A stretch of DNA of 37,383 bases, taken from a virus. Location of the stretch: positions 1 through 37,383 of IMG/VR virus record IMGVR_UViG_3300044641_003711; one strand, given 5' to 3'. The translations under genes were made by a program, and so were the position numbers. A model generated the notes under the pieces. That model was not told the origin of the DNA and ran no database searches. It saw nothing but the letters and a program-made list of their open reading frames with translations. Shown in pieces: positions 11,909 to 18,568 of the stretch (position 1 is the stretch's first letter; each line of letters opens with the position of its first letter).

Positions 11909-12637
11909 ATGACCGCCATCACCAAGACCGACTGGACCCGCGAGCAGATCGACACCATCAAGCAGACCGTCGCCAAGGGCGCCAACGACGCGCAGCTCGC
12001 TCTGTTCCTTCAGGTCTGCAAGTCGCGCGGGCTGGACCCGTTCGTCAAGCAGGTCTACTTCACGCCGCAGGGCATCATCGTCAGCATCGACGGCCTCCGC
12101 GCCATCGCGGAGCGCACCAACTGCTACGCTCCCGGCGCCACCCGCTACGAGTACGACGACAGCAAGAACCTTGTCGCCGCGTTCGTCAGCGTCAAAAAGT
12201 TCGTCAACGGCACTTGGTTCGACGTTGAGGAGTCGGCGTTCTACGAGGAGTACCGTGGCTCGTCGCCCATCTGGAAGAAGATGCCCCGCGTGATGCTCGC
12301 CAAGTGCGCCGAGGCTCGAGCCCTGCGCCGCGCGTTCAGCAGCGACCTGTCCGGCCTGTACGCCGCCGAGGAGATGGATCAGGCGCAGCGCGAGGAGCGC
12401 CCCGTCGAGCGCCCTGTCGTCGTCGTGCAGCCCCAGGATGACGGCATTGAGTTCCCCGCCGCGCCGTCGATGAGCGCCGCGTACACCGCCGCCGTCAACG
12501 CCATCGCAGACGCCAGCACCTTGGACGCCCTCAAGATCGTGGCCGGTCGCATCAGCGCCGCCAAGGGTGACATGACCGCGCAGGAGCAGTCGGACCTCCG
12601 CGCCCGCTACAACGCTCGCCGTCAGGAGGTCGCGTGA
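11909..12637 (+). CDS. bet: RecT/Redβ (Bet) single-strand annealing protein (242 aa)
   Basis: This recombinase anneals complementary single strands during phage recombination and replication. The N-terminal core has I-D-T-I-K-Q-T-V-A-K-G-A-N-D-A-Q-L-A-L-F-L-Q-V-C and R-G-L-D-P-F-V-K-Q-V-Y-F. Then S-I-D-G-L-R-A-I-A-E-R-T, M-L-A-K-C-A-E-A-R-A-L-R-R-A-F and L-S-G-L-Y-A-A-E-E-M follow, all typical of the Bet family. A Val/Pro-rich linker follows near residue 170 and a helical tail completes it. The length fits the family. The next larger gene encodes a RecB-like exonuclease. Confidence 0.9.
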   Translation: MTAITKTDWTREQIDTIKQTVAKGANDAQLALFLQVCKSRGLDPFVKQVYFTPQGIIVSIDGLRAIAERTNCYAPGATRYEYDDSKNLVAAFVSVKKFVNGTWFDVEESAFYEEYRGSSPIWKKMPRVMLAKCAEARALRRAFSSDLSGLYAAEEMDQAQREERPVERPVVVVQPQDDGIEFPAAPSMSAAYTAAVNAIADASTLDALKIVAGRISAAKGDMTAQEQSDLRARYNARRQEVA

Positions 12638-12825
12638 AGACCCGCGAAGAAATGATCATCTACTGGCGCGAGGCCGCAGAAGCCGCTGAAGCCAGAATCA
12701 TTGAGCAGCGGCAAGACTTATCCAACCTTCGGATGGCGCTGGATTCTGTCAACGAACGACTGCACGAACGCACTCTGGAACTTGACCAGTTGAAGGCAAA
12801 AGTGACAAAGGGGTTTTTCAAATGA
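12634..12825 (+). CDS. Small coiled-coil protein (63 aa)
   Basis: The GTG start overlaps the Bet stop (GTGA). The protein is one long helix with Leu/Ile spacing (Q-D-L-S-N-L-R-M-A-L-D-S-V-N-E-R-L, T-L-E-L-D-Q-L-K-A-K-V), ending K-G-F-F-K. It may dimerise. It lies between the annealing protein and the exonuclease and may bridge them, which is inference. The stop overlaps the exonuclease ATG (ATGA). Confidence 0.6.
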   Translation: MKTREEMIIYWREAAEAAEARIIEQRQDLSNLRMALDSVNERLHERTLELDQLKAKVTKGFFK

Positions 12826-13961
12826 AGATCACCGGCTCCACGCTCCCGGTCCTCCGCAAGTGCCAGTGGTGGGCTCGCGAGGATGTCGTCGCGCCGCCCG
12901 CCCTGCCGCCCTCGGACGCCATGCTGATCGGCACCGAGGTTCACGCGGCCATTGAGGGCGTGCTCACCAAGCGCGACGTGAAGTTGTCCACCGACGACGG
13001 CATGGATCTCTTCCGCGAGTGGATGCAGTGGTGGAGCACCTCGCCGCTCGCCGCCAACCAGTGGAAGGCCGAGGTCGCCTACGCCTACGACGTGCAGCGT
13101 GACGCCGCGCGTCTGATCGGTGAGAACGTCGGGCGAGGCTACGAGGTCAGCGCGTCCGAGATCCCTGGCACGATTGACGCCCTCGCGCTAGACGATGAGC
13201 ACGCGCACGTCGTGGACTGGAAGACGACCAGCGGCTTTGGCCCCGGTCCCGCCGATGCCGAGGACAACTGGCAGTTGCGCCTGTACGCCTTGATGGTCGC
13301 TCGCGCGCACCGCGTGGACAGCGTTACGATCCACGTCGTCCGCATCACCACCAACGGCGTCACCAGCACCTCGCACACCCTTGACTCGCTTGAGCTCGAC
13401 GCGGTCGCCCATGAGGTTCAGCGCCTGGTGCAGTCGGTGCCCACCGCTCTGCCTCAGTCCGGCTCGCACTGCCACCGCTGCCGCGCTGTCGCCGTCTGCC
13501 CGACGACCAACGCTGCGACGACCGCCATCGCACCGCCGGCTCCGATCAAGTTGGAGATCAACGACGACAACGCCGGCAACCTGCTGATGAAACTGCGCCA
13601 GGTGCAGGCTGCGTGCGAGCAGCTTGAGGGCGCGCTCAAGTTGTACGCCGCGAACAAGAACGAGGAGGGCATCCGGCTCCCCACTGGCAAGCGTTGGGTG
13701 CGGACCAGCGTGGACCGCGAGTCGATCAACCTCAACGGTGACGCCAACGCGATGGGGATCGCGATCATCAGCATGGCCGGCGCCGAGAAGGCTCTCGAGC
13801 CCAAGATCAGCGTTTCCAAGGCCGGCATCGAACGAGAACTCAAGGCCGCTGGCCTCAAGGGCAAGGAACTCAGGGAGAAGCTCGACAACGTGATGAGCGA
13901 GCTGCGCGCGGCGGGCGCTACCCGCACGACAACGGTGGACAGTTACCGGGAGGTGGAGTGA
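12822..13961 (+). CDS. Cas4/RecB-like PD-(D/E)XK exonuclease with Cys cluster (379 aa)
   Basis: This nuclease probably resects DNA ends to make substrate for Bet. G-T-E-V-H-A-A-I-E-G includes H41, E84 is a candidate acidic site, D119 lies in G-T-I-D-A-L, and D132-W-K134 is the PD-(D/E)XK core. Q151 and Y155 follow (N-W-Q-L-R-L-Y-A-L). C14, C217, C220 and C226 match the four-Cys [4Fe-4S] layout of Cas4/AddB nucleases. The C-terminal third is helical. The domain order and the Bet neighbour fit a phage exonuclease-SSAP pair. ATGA overlap at the start. Confidence 0.8.
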   Translation: MKITGSTLPVLRKCQWWAREDVVAPPALPPSDAMLIGTEVHAAIEGVLTKRDVKLSTDDGMDLFREWMQWWSTSPLAANQWKAEVAYAYDVQRDAARLIGENVGRGYEVSASEIPGTIDALALDDEHAHVVDWKTTSGFGPGPADAEDNWQLRLYALMVARAHRVDSVTIHVVRITTNGVTSTSHTLDSLELDAVAHEVQRLVQSVPTALPQSGSHCHRCRAVAVCPTTNAATTAIAPPAPIKLEINDDNAGNLLMKLRQVQAACEQLEGALKLYAANKNEEGIRLPTGKRWVRTSVDRESINLNGDANAMGIAIISMAGAEKALEPKISVSKAGIERELKAAGLKGKELREKLDNVMSELRAAGATRTTTVDSYREVE

Positions 13962-14305
13962 TGGACAGGATGATCGACCGTGTTCGCAGGATTATGCTCG
14001 ACAACCAGTGGCGCTCGTTGGACTACATCGCCAGCACGACCGGCGGCAAGCGCGACAGCGTGTCGTCGCTCATGCGCCAACTGCGGAACCCCAAGCACGG
14101 CGGCTTCAACGTCGAGAAGCGTTACGATGACATCGGTGTCTGGGTGTACCGCATCGCGCCCGCGTTAGAGATCAAGGCCAAGCCCACGCCTCCGGTCAAG
14201 AGGAAGCCTGCGACCGACAAGGACAAGAAGCCGCCTCTGACCGACGCCGAGAAGATCGCTCGCGCCATCATGGTTGGCGTCTTCTCTCGCCTTGTGAGCA
14301 AATGA
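13961..14305 (+). CDS. Winged-helix DNA-binding protein (114 aa)
   Basis: The start is ATG 13961, overlapping the exonuclease stop (TGATG). The N-terminal half is a winged helix: R-R-I-M-L-D-N-Q-W-R-S-L-D-Y-I-A, then G-G-K-R-D-S-V-S-S-L-M-R-Q-L-R as recognition helix, and V-E-K-R-Y as wing. A long Lys/Pro-rich linker (K-P-T-P-P-V-K-R-K-P-A-T) leads to a basic helix. It may be a transcription regulator or a replication factor. A GGAGG site lies upstream. Confidence 0.7.
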   Translation: MDRMIDRVRRIMLDNQWRSLDYIASTTGGKRDSVSSLMRQLRNPKHGGFNVEKRYDDIGVWVYRIAPALEIKAKPTPPVKRKPATDKDKKPPLTDAEKIARAIMVGVFSRLVSK

Positions 14306-14514
14306 GCCGGTACAAGACCATCTGGGATATGTGCCCCGCACAAGTGGCGTGCGACGGCCAGTGGATCGCTCCCGAGCGATCAATGTGTGGATTCTGTGAG
14401 CGTGCCATCGCAAAGCGCGAGGCGCTCAAGAACAAGCCGCTCAAGGGTGAGCGGCACCTAGCAACGGAGGCCGCGAAGAGCCTCCGAAAGAAAGAGAAGC
14501 GACGACATGGATGA
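14302..14514 (+). CDS. Small Cys-containing basic protein (70 aa)
   Basis: The start overlaps the preceding stop (ATGA). The N-terminus has C-P-A-Q-V-A-C and M-C-G-F-C (about residues 11-32), a likely zinc site. The remainder is Lys/Arg-rich helical (A-T-E-A-A-K-S-L-R-K-K-E-K-R-R). It probably binds nucleic acid. No family is recognised. Confidence 0.6.
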   Translation: MSRYKTIWDMCPAQVACDGQWIAPERSMCGFCERAIAKREALKNKPLKGERHLATEAAKSLRKKEKRRHG

Positions 14515-14791
14515 GCTCAACATCGTTCTGCACCAGTTCCAGATCGACCTCCGCAACTTCATCAACGACGAGGTGCGCCGCCAGGTCAGCGCCATCGTGC
14601 GCGACACGCCCGCTACGCCGACTCCGGTGGTGGAGCCCAAGCAGCGCGGCCCCGAGAAGGGCACCAAGGCCCAGGCAAAGCCCTGCCCCGTGACCGGCGT
14701 GCTCAACACCCACCGCCGCTTCAGCTACCTCATGCCCGAGGCTCGCACGCCTGAGAACCTCAAGAAGTTCAAGAAGGGCGGCAGCAAGTGA
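14507..14791 (+). CDS. Helix-RGPxKGT-PCP protein (94 aa)
   Basis: A helical N-terminus (Q-F-Q-I-D-L-R-N-F-I-N-D-E-V) precedes a basic K-Q-R-G-P-E-K-G-T and P-C-P-V-T-G, then R-R-F-S-Y-L-M-P-E and a Lys/Gly tail. The order helix, R-G-P-x-K-G-T, P-C-P resembles the leftward protein at 4833-5375, which continues into a full zinc ribbon; here the second Cys pair is missing. It is probably a DNA- or RNA-binding accessory protein. It overlaps its neighbours by 4-8 bases. Confidence 0.6.
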   Translation: MDELNIVLHQFQIDLRNFINDEVRRQVSAIVRDTPATPTPVVEPKQRGPEKGTKAQAKPCPVTGVLNTHRRFSYLMPEARTPENLKKFKKGGSK

Positions 14792-15123
14792 ACCGCGCGC
14801 GCACCGACGCGGAACTCCACTTCGACGGGCTCATCGCGCAGCGTCGTCGCAAGGGACGCGAGACCTATGGGCGTGGCTTGGAGCACACCGACGCCTACGA
14901 TTGGAACCAGATGGCGCTCGAGGAGGCGCTCGACCTCGCGCAGTACCTCGCCGCCGAGAATCTGCGCTTGCGTCAGCGTGCAACCCAAGTGCGCGACATG
15001 ATCGCCCGCGTGATCCGTTGGCCCGACGATGTGATGCCGCAGGGCGTGATCGAAGAGGAAACGCGGCGTCAGCGCAACGCGATGGCTGATCGGGTCATGC
15101 GGATGCAGGTGGGCGAGCCATGA
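14788..15123 (+). CDS. Helical protein of RRKGxETYGR type (111 aa)
   Basis: The GTG start overlaps the previous stop (GTGA). The N-terminal half has R-R-R-K-G-R-E-T-Y-G-R-G-L and D-W-N-Q-M-A-L-E-E-A-L-D-L-A-Q-Y-L, a pattern common in small phage proteins and reminiscent of MazG-like helical pyrophosphatase folds. The metal-binding E-x-x-E-x-x-x-D is only partly visible (A-L-E-E-A-L-D-L). The rest is a charged helix. I call it a possible MazG-like protein only. Confidence 0.6.
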   Translation: MNRARTDAELHFDGLIAQRRRKGRETYGRGLEHTDAYDWNQMALEEALDLAQYLAAENLRLRQRATQVRDMIARVIRWPDDVMPQGVIEEETRRQRNAMADRVMRMQVGEP

Positions 15124-15728
15124 GCGAGGTTGAGAAACTGCGGGCGCTGCTCGCGGAGGCGCGAGCCGCTATTCACTTGGTGTTGGATATTGACGCCCTG
15201 CAAGGATGGGCGTGTGAGGCTGTAGATGATGCGCCGCCCGTAGATGACTTGCTGCGCGACATACGCCAGCGCATCGACGCCGCGCTCGCGGAGCCGGTGA
15301 AGGGATACAGCGAGGGCCTGCCTACGGACGAACCCGCCGACGCCTATGTGAACGGGCTGTGGGAAGGGATGCTTACAGCGCAGCGCGAACGCGACGAAGC
15401 GCGGGCCGAGGTCGAGCGGCTGCGTGGAGCCAAGCCAGAACTTCCGCCGCGCCCACCTGATGGAGATGGCCTCCCGCGCTACGGCATCCGATGGAACGGG
15501 CCGACCGCGCCGATTGCCGTTCCGATGGCTGACGGCTACTGGACACCGTGGCACCTCGCAGATGCGGCCTACCGTCGCGGAGCCGAGGCGATGCGCGAGG
15601 CGGCGGCGCGTGAGTGCTGGGCGCTCTCCGACGAAATGGCGAACGTGCGCGGGATGCTGACCGAACAGGGAACGGCGCAGAACGCTGCCACCAGAATCCG
15701 CGCCCTGCCGATACCGGAGGACAAGTAG
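15120..15728 (+). CDS. Hypothetical protein with GAEAMREAA module (202 aa)
   Basis: The start uses an ATGA overlap. The N-terminal part is helical (V-E-K-L-R-A-L-L-A-E-A-R). The middle has acidic D-E-P-A-D-A-Y-V-N-G-L-W and a second helix (R-E-R-D-E-A-R-A-E-V-E-R-L), then a Pro-rich linker. The C-terminal third has Y-R-R-G-A-E-A-M-R-E-A-A and ends R-I-R-A-L-P-I-P-E-D. The final module is shared with the next gene and with 5629-5814. Its function is unknown; a flexible, multi-domain adaptor is one guess. Confidence 0.6.
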   Translation: MSEVEKLRALLAEARAAIHLVLDIDALQGWACEAVDDAPPVDDLLRDIRQRIDAALAEPVKGYSEGLPTDEPADAYVNGLWEGMLTAQRERDEARAEVERLRGAKPELPPRPPDGDGLPRYGIRWNGPTAPIAVPMADGYWTPWHLADAAYRRGAEAMREAAARECWALSDEMANVRGMLTEQGTAQNAATRIRALPIPEDK

Positions 15729-15995
15729 ATGCCAAGCTGGAGCGACGACGAAGGGCGCTGCTGGTTTGAGACTGACGGTGTGCCCTGCTGCCAAGGCGGG
15801 ACTACCTGCCCCATGCACCGACGACGAAAGCCCCGTAAGAGCAAGGCGGTCGAGGAGGCGTTTAAGCGAGGCGCGGAAGCGATGCGCGAGGCGGCAGCGT
15901 CCTGCGTGGGCAGCGATACCATGCTGCTCCAGACCTACCGCAGCGTACTGGAGGGGCGTATCCGCGCCCTGCCGGTGCCCGAGGACAAGCCGTGA
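15729..15995 (+). CDS. Small Cys-rich protein with the same module (88 aa)
   Basis: The start follows the preceding stop by zero bases. An N-terminal stretch with C-W-F, P-C-C and T-C-P-M-H looks like a metal site. A basic linker (R-R-R-K-P-R-K-S-K) leads to F-K-R-G-A-E-A-M-R-E-A-A and an end R-I-R-A-L-P-V-P-E-D, like the upstream gene. The shared ending points to recent duplication of this module in the operon. Confidence 0.6.
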   Translation: MPSWSDDEGRCWFETDGVPCCQGGTTCPMHRRRKPRKSKAVEEAFKRGAEAMREAAASCVGSDTMLLQTYRSVLEGRIRALPVPEDKP

Positions 15996-16129
15996 CCGAG
16001 GAAGAACTGGAGCGTATTGAGGAAGCATACGAAACCCGGATCGGCCCGGACGCAACCACCGTGCGGGCGCTCGTGCAGGAGATCCGGCGGCTACTGGAGG
16101 AGTTGGTGCGATGCTCCGAGCAATCCTGA
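15992..16129 (+). CDS. Tiny helical protein (45 aa)
   Basis: The GTG at 15992 overlaps the previous stop (GTGA). The frame runs to TGA at 16127-16129. The protein starts M-T-E-E-E-L-E-R-I-E-E and has a regular amphipathic helix ending R-R-L-L-E-E-L-V-R. Its 3' end overlaps the next start by 19 bases. It is well placed in a coupled chain, but has no recognised family. Confidence 0.5.
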   Translation: MTEEELERIEEAYETRIGPDATTVRALVQEIRRLLEELVRCSEQS

Positions 16130-16407
16130 CCGCAGTCGTGCTGGGCGTCATCGTTGGCGAGGCCACGCTCGACTATGTGTTCCCTGAGCAGGCAGTGACC
16201 GAGGGATACGATCCCAGCACTTGGAAGCCATGCCCCGGACGCAAACCCGAAAAGTGGCACAAGCGAAAGGCGGTGTGGTACTGTGGTCCCTCCGATGCAC
16301 AGCCAACTCTGGATAGCGGCCCTTCAGTGGGTACGAGCGCAACGACGCGGGGCTCCTCGACGGGAACTGCTCGAGGCCGAGGCCAAGCTGCGCGAGGTGG
16401 TCGCTGA
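16111..16407 (+). CDS. Small membrane-anchored protein, C-terminus doubtful (98 aa)
   Basis: Residues 2-18 are a hydrophobic helix or signal anchor (L-R-A-I-L-T-A-V-V-L-G-V-I-V-G). A soluble part with C-P-G-R-K-P-E-K-W-H-K-R-K-A-V-W-Y-C-G (about 42-60) follows. After about residue 60 the frame becomes low-complexity Gly/Ser/Thr/Arg, while another frame of the same DNA looks more gene-like, so the C-terminus may be a shadow. The stop overlaps the next ATG (TGATG), which supports this frame. Function unknown. Confidence 0.5.
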   Translation: MLRAILTAVVLGVIVGEATLDYVFPEQAVTEGYDPSTWKPCPGRKPEKWHKRKAVWYCGPSDAQPTLDSGPSVGTSATTRGSSTGTARGRGQAARGGR

Positions 16408-16483
16408 TGGACGAGAGCAAGCTTGTGTATGCGAGGCTGTGCGAACTGGCGAGCCAACTCCACAAGCCGGAAGCGATGGCTGA
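16295..16483 (+). CDS. Possible overlapping gene or frame fragment
   Basis: In the second frame from ATG 16295 the product reads M-H-S-Q-L-W-I-A-A-L-Q-W-V-R-A-Q-R-R and then E-L-L-E-A-E-A-K-L-R-E-V-V, a convincing amphipathic helix with better GC third positions than the competing frame. After about 16400 it becomes shadow sequence. No ribosome site is visible. It is either a nested gene, the relic of a frameshift, or chance. Confidence 0.3.
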   Translation: MHSQLWIAALQWVRAQRRGAPRRELLEAEAKLREVVADGREQACVCEAVRTGEPTPQAGSDG

Positions 16484-16598
16484 ACTGCGCCGACTTGGCG
16501 CCCTGCACAGATGGGAATATGAGCACCTACCGCTCTGGATCAAGGAAGCGGCGGGTCTTACGGATGCCGGCATGACGCCGGATAAGAGCGGCCAATAG
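16407..16598 (+). CDS. Small helical protein (63 aa)
   Basis: The start overlaps the preceding stop (TGATG). The protein has two helices (S-K-L-V-Y-A-R-L-C-E-L-A-S-Q-L, E-A-M-A-E-L-R-R-L-G-A-L-H-R-W-E-Y). A short acidic tail ends S-G-Q. It is unrecognised; it is the last gene before SSB and may be an accessory recombination factor. Confidence 0.6.
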   Translation: MDESKLVYARLCELASQLHKPEAMAELRRLGALHRWEYEHLPLWIKEAAGLTDAGMTPDKSGQ

Positions 16599-16617
16599 AG
16601 GCTGCGTGGAGTGAGAG

Positions 16618-16968
16618 ATGGCTGGATCGTTCAACGGTACGGTGACCGGGTACGTGGCAAAAGACCCCGAGAGCAAGGCCAACGGCAAGGCGATGGGGTT
16701 CAGCATCCCCGTGTCGCAGGGCAAGGACAAGCCGACGACCTGGGTGCGCGTCACCGCCTGGGGCAAGACCGCCGAGTTCGTCAGCAACTATGTCAAGAAG
16801 GGCTCGCTTGTGACGTGCAGCGGCAGCATCGAACTGCGCGAGTACGAGAGCGCCAAGGGTAAGGGCACCTCGCTGGAGCTCAACGCGCAGTCGGTGAACG
16901 CCTTCCGCACGGAGCCCGCGCCGGCCTCGCGCCCCGCGCCCGTGTCTGACGACATCGACCCGTTCTAG
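16618..16968 (+). CDS. ssb: Single-stranded DNA-binding protein (116 aa)
   Basis: The OB-fold protein coats ssDNA in replication and recombination. Features are the N-terminal strand F-N-G-T-V-T-G-Y-V, a W-V-R-V-T-A-W-G-K strand pair (about residues 42-50) and G-S-L-V-T-C-S-G-S-I-E (about 63-73). The C-terminal tail is Pro/Ala-rich, ending D-D-I-D-P-F, the acidic tip by which SSBs recruit partners. The length is short for a bacterial SSB but normal for phage SSBs. GGAG lies seven bases before the ATG. It closes the recombination operon before a terminator. Confidence 0.9.
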   Translation: MAGSFNGTVTGYVAKDPESKANGKAMGFSIPVSQGKDKPTTWVRVTAWGKTAEFVSNYVKKGSLVTCSGSIELREYESAKGKGTSLELNAQSVNAFRTEPAPASRPAPVSDDIDPF

Positions 16969-16986
16969 AGTAACCACCGCACGACC

Positions 16987-17023
16987 AAGGGCGTCTCGGG
17001 CAACCGGGGCGCCCTTCTCTTTT
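16987..17023 (+). terminator. Intrinsic terminator after ssb
   Basis: AAGGGCG (16987-16993) pairs with CGCCCTT (17010-17016), with a GC-rich inner part. CTCTTTT follows (17017-17023). It lies 18 bases after the SSB stop, ending the recombination operon. Confidence 0.7.
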
Positions 17024-17027
17024 GCCG

Positions 17028-17098
17028 TTGACGTGATGCCGCGCGTGATGCTACATGATGCGAGTGTCACGTCGGGCATGGGGCTCAACTGGCATCAC
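17028..17098 (+). promoter_or_regulatory. Putative promoter with TGATGC operator array
   Basis: TTGACG (17028-17033) and TACATG (17052-17057) are 18 bases apart. Three direct copies of (G/A)TGATGC lie at 17033, 17045 and 17055, with an inverted GCATCAC at 17092. These overlap the promoter and precede the ribbon-helix-helix gene at 17180, a common arrangement for autoregulation. The 211-base gap 16969-17179 holds only this and the terminator. Confidence 0.5.
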
Positions 17099-17179
17099 GC
17101 ATCGGACGGGTCGCGGCTTGCGAGAGCCTTGGCATGAAGCCAAGTAGGCCCGCTCCGGTGCGTGCATCTTGAGGTGCAT

Positions 17180-17353
17180 ATGGGTGGCAAGCAGAAGACC
17201 GGATCGCGGCCCGCATACAAGCGGCGCATCGTGCTGTACGACCTCAACGACATGGAGCGCGAGGCGCTGAAGCAGGCGGCAGACAAGGACGCCAAGACGA
17301 TCTCCCGCTGGGTGGCAGACGCCGTGCGCGAGCGGTTGCGGACGCGCAAGTAA
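17180..17353 (+). CDS. Ribbon-helix-helix (CopG/Arc-like) regulator (57 aa)
   Basis: After a basic N-terminal arm (K-Q-K-T-G-S-R-P-A-Y-K), R-R-I-V-L-Y-D-L could form the DNA-contacting β-strand. It is followed by E-R-E-A-L-K-Q-A-A and the helix turn I-S-R-W-V-A-D-A-V-R-E-R-L, the typical RHH layout. Such dimers bind short repeated DNA sites, and an array of TGATGC lies just upstream. The ATG at 17180 follows GAGGTG. A GTG at 17162 is an alternative. It is directly upstream of the methyltransferase, which it may control. Confidence 0.65.
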   Translation: MGGKQKTGSRPAYKRRIVLYDLNDMEREALKQAADKDAKTISRWVADAVRERLRTRK

Positions 17354-17354
17354 C

Positions 17355-17987
17355 ATGGCGCGACGAGTGCTGGTCGGATGCGAGTTCTCAGGCACTGTCC
17401 GTGATGCTTTTGCCCGAAAAGGATGGGACGCGTGGTCATGCGATCTGCTCCCCACCGAGTCGCCAGGGAATCACTTTCAGTGCGACGTTCTCGACGTGCT
17501 TGGCATGGGATGGGACTTGGCAATCTTTCATCCACCATGCACGTACCTGACGAGCAGTGGACTGCACTGGAACAAGCGTGTTCCGGGGCGAGAACAGAAA
17601 ACTCAAGAGTCCTTGGATTTTGTTAAGGCTCTTCTTGCCGCACCGATTCCGATGATCGCCTTGGAAAATCCCATTGGACGTATTGGCACCGCCATCCGGC
17701 CAGCGGATCAGGTAATCCAGCCATATGAGTACGGTCACGACGCATCAAAGGCTACCTGCCTCTGGCTCAAGGGACTTCCGCCACTACGGCCTACGCAGTG
17801 GGTATCGCCCAGGATCGTCAATGGCAAGAAACGATGGGGAAACCAAACCGATACGGGACAAAACAAGTTGGGGCCATCGGAGGACAGGTGGAAGATCAGA
17901 AGTTACACCTATCCAGGCATTGCGACAGCCATGGCCGAGCAGTGGTCACGGGTCATTGAGAGCCCATCGCAACTGGTGTTAGTGTGA
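17355..17987 (+). CDS. C5-type DNA methyltransferase-like protein (210 aa)
   Basis: The N-terminus R-V-L-V-G-C-E-F-S-G-T-V-R-D-A-F resembles the SAM-binding motif I. D-A-W-S-C-D-L-L-P follows, then H-P-P-C-T-Y-L (59-65), the Pro-Cys motif with a candidate catalytic Cys. L-E-N-P (103-106) corresponds to the ENV-type motif of cytosine-C5 methyltransferases. It is short and lacks an obvious target-recognition domain, like small phage relatives of this fold. It may protect phage DNA from restriction. A few bases separate it from the RHH gene; the next small gene starts four bases after its stop. Confidence 0.75.
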   Translation: MARRVLVGCEFSGTVRDAFARKGWDAWSCDLLPTESPGNHFQCDVLDVLGMGWDLAIFHPPCTYLTSSGLHWNKRVPGREQKTQESLDFVKALLAAPIPMIALENPIGRIGTAIRPADQVIQPYEYGHDASKATCLWLKGLPPLRPTQWVSPRIVNGKKRWGNQTDTGQNKLGPSEDRWKIRSYTYPGIATAMAEQWSRVIESPSQLVLV

Positions 17988-17991
17988 CGGC

Positions 17992-18177
17992 ATGAACTCA
18001 TGGATCAAGGTTGTCTTCTCGGCAGACTGTAACGAGGACGGGTGCTGTCCAGAGTGTGAGATAGACTACGCTGAGTGTGAGTGCCCAGGCCCAACGCAAG
18101 ATGACTTATACGAGTACAAAGAAGAACACGGTATCTTGTACGCAAGACGATTGGAGCCCGCCGATGGAGAACCCTAA
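17992..18177 (+). CDS. Small Cys-rich phage protein with CPGPTQDD motif (61 aa)
   Basis: The protein contains C-C-P-E-C-E-I-D-Y-A-E-C-E-C-P-G-P-T-Q-D-D (about residues 18-38), then L-Y-E-Y and I-L-Y-A-R-R-L. From memory this motif is common to a small phage family of unknown role; the Cys spacing suggests a zinc ribbon. It is four bases after the methyltransferase stop, so probably the same operon. The 3' end overlaps the next gene by 14 bases. Confidence 0.65.
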   Translation: MNSWIKVVFSADCNEDGCCPECEIDYAECECPGPTQDDLYEYKEEHGILYARRLEPADGEP

Positions 18178-18469
18178 GCCGCCGTCAGTTGTTCAGCAGA
18201 TCGCTCGCAAGGCGCTCGAGGACCGCAAGAAGCATGGTCGCGGCGGTACCGAGATCGGGGTTGCACGCGCACGCGACCTCGCCAACGGCAAGGGCATGAG
18301 CGAGTCTACGCTGAAGCGCATGAAGTCGTTCTTTGCCCGTCACAGCGTCGATCCCAAGGACGACAAGTCCAGCGCGGCCAGCATCGCTTGGCGCCTCTGG
18401 GGCGGGACCGCCGGTCGTCGGTGGGCCATCTCGCAGCTCAACAAGATTGAACGCAAGCGCAACAAGTAG
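18164..18469 (+). CDS. DUF6321-like phage protein (101 aa)
   Basis: Features are R-K-K-H-G-R-G-G-T-E-I-G-V-A-R-A-R-D-L-A, then L-K-R-M-K-S-F-F-A-R-H-S-V-D, and a final A-W-R-L-W-G-G-T-A-G-R-R-W-A. This order matches my recollection of DUF6321 (also found within larger phage and nucleotidyltransferase-like proteins); its activity is unknown. GGAG lies eight bases before ATG 18164, which decides this start over a longer one at 18077. tRNA genes follow within six bases. Confidence 0.7.
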   Translation: MENPKPPSVVQQIARKALEDRKKHGRGGTEIGVARARDLANGKGMSESTLKRMKSFFARHSVDPKDDKSSAASIAWRLWGGTAGRRWAISQLNKIERKRNK

Positions 18470-18474
18470 ATCAT

Positions 18475-18562
18475 GGGCGCGTGGTGGAACTGGAATACAC
18501 GGCAGACTCAAAACCTGCTTCCTCCTGAGGAATTGTCGGTTCGACTCCGACCGCGCCTACCA
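18475..18562 (+). tRNA. tRNA-Leu (anticodon CAA)
   Basis: Acceptor arm GGGCGCG (18475-18481) pairs with CGCGCCT near the 3' end (one G-U pair). The anticodon loop is CTCAAAA with anticodon CAA, and one anticodon-stem pair (A-C) is mismatched. A long variable arm (TTCCTC/GAGGAA) fits a class II tRNA. The T arm is GTCGG-TTCGACT-CCGAC. CCA (18560-18562) is encoded. It reads UUG codons. It is part of the same rightward transcript as the DUF6321-like gene. Confidence 0.9.
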
Positions 18563-18568
18563 AATTAC

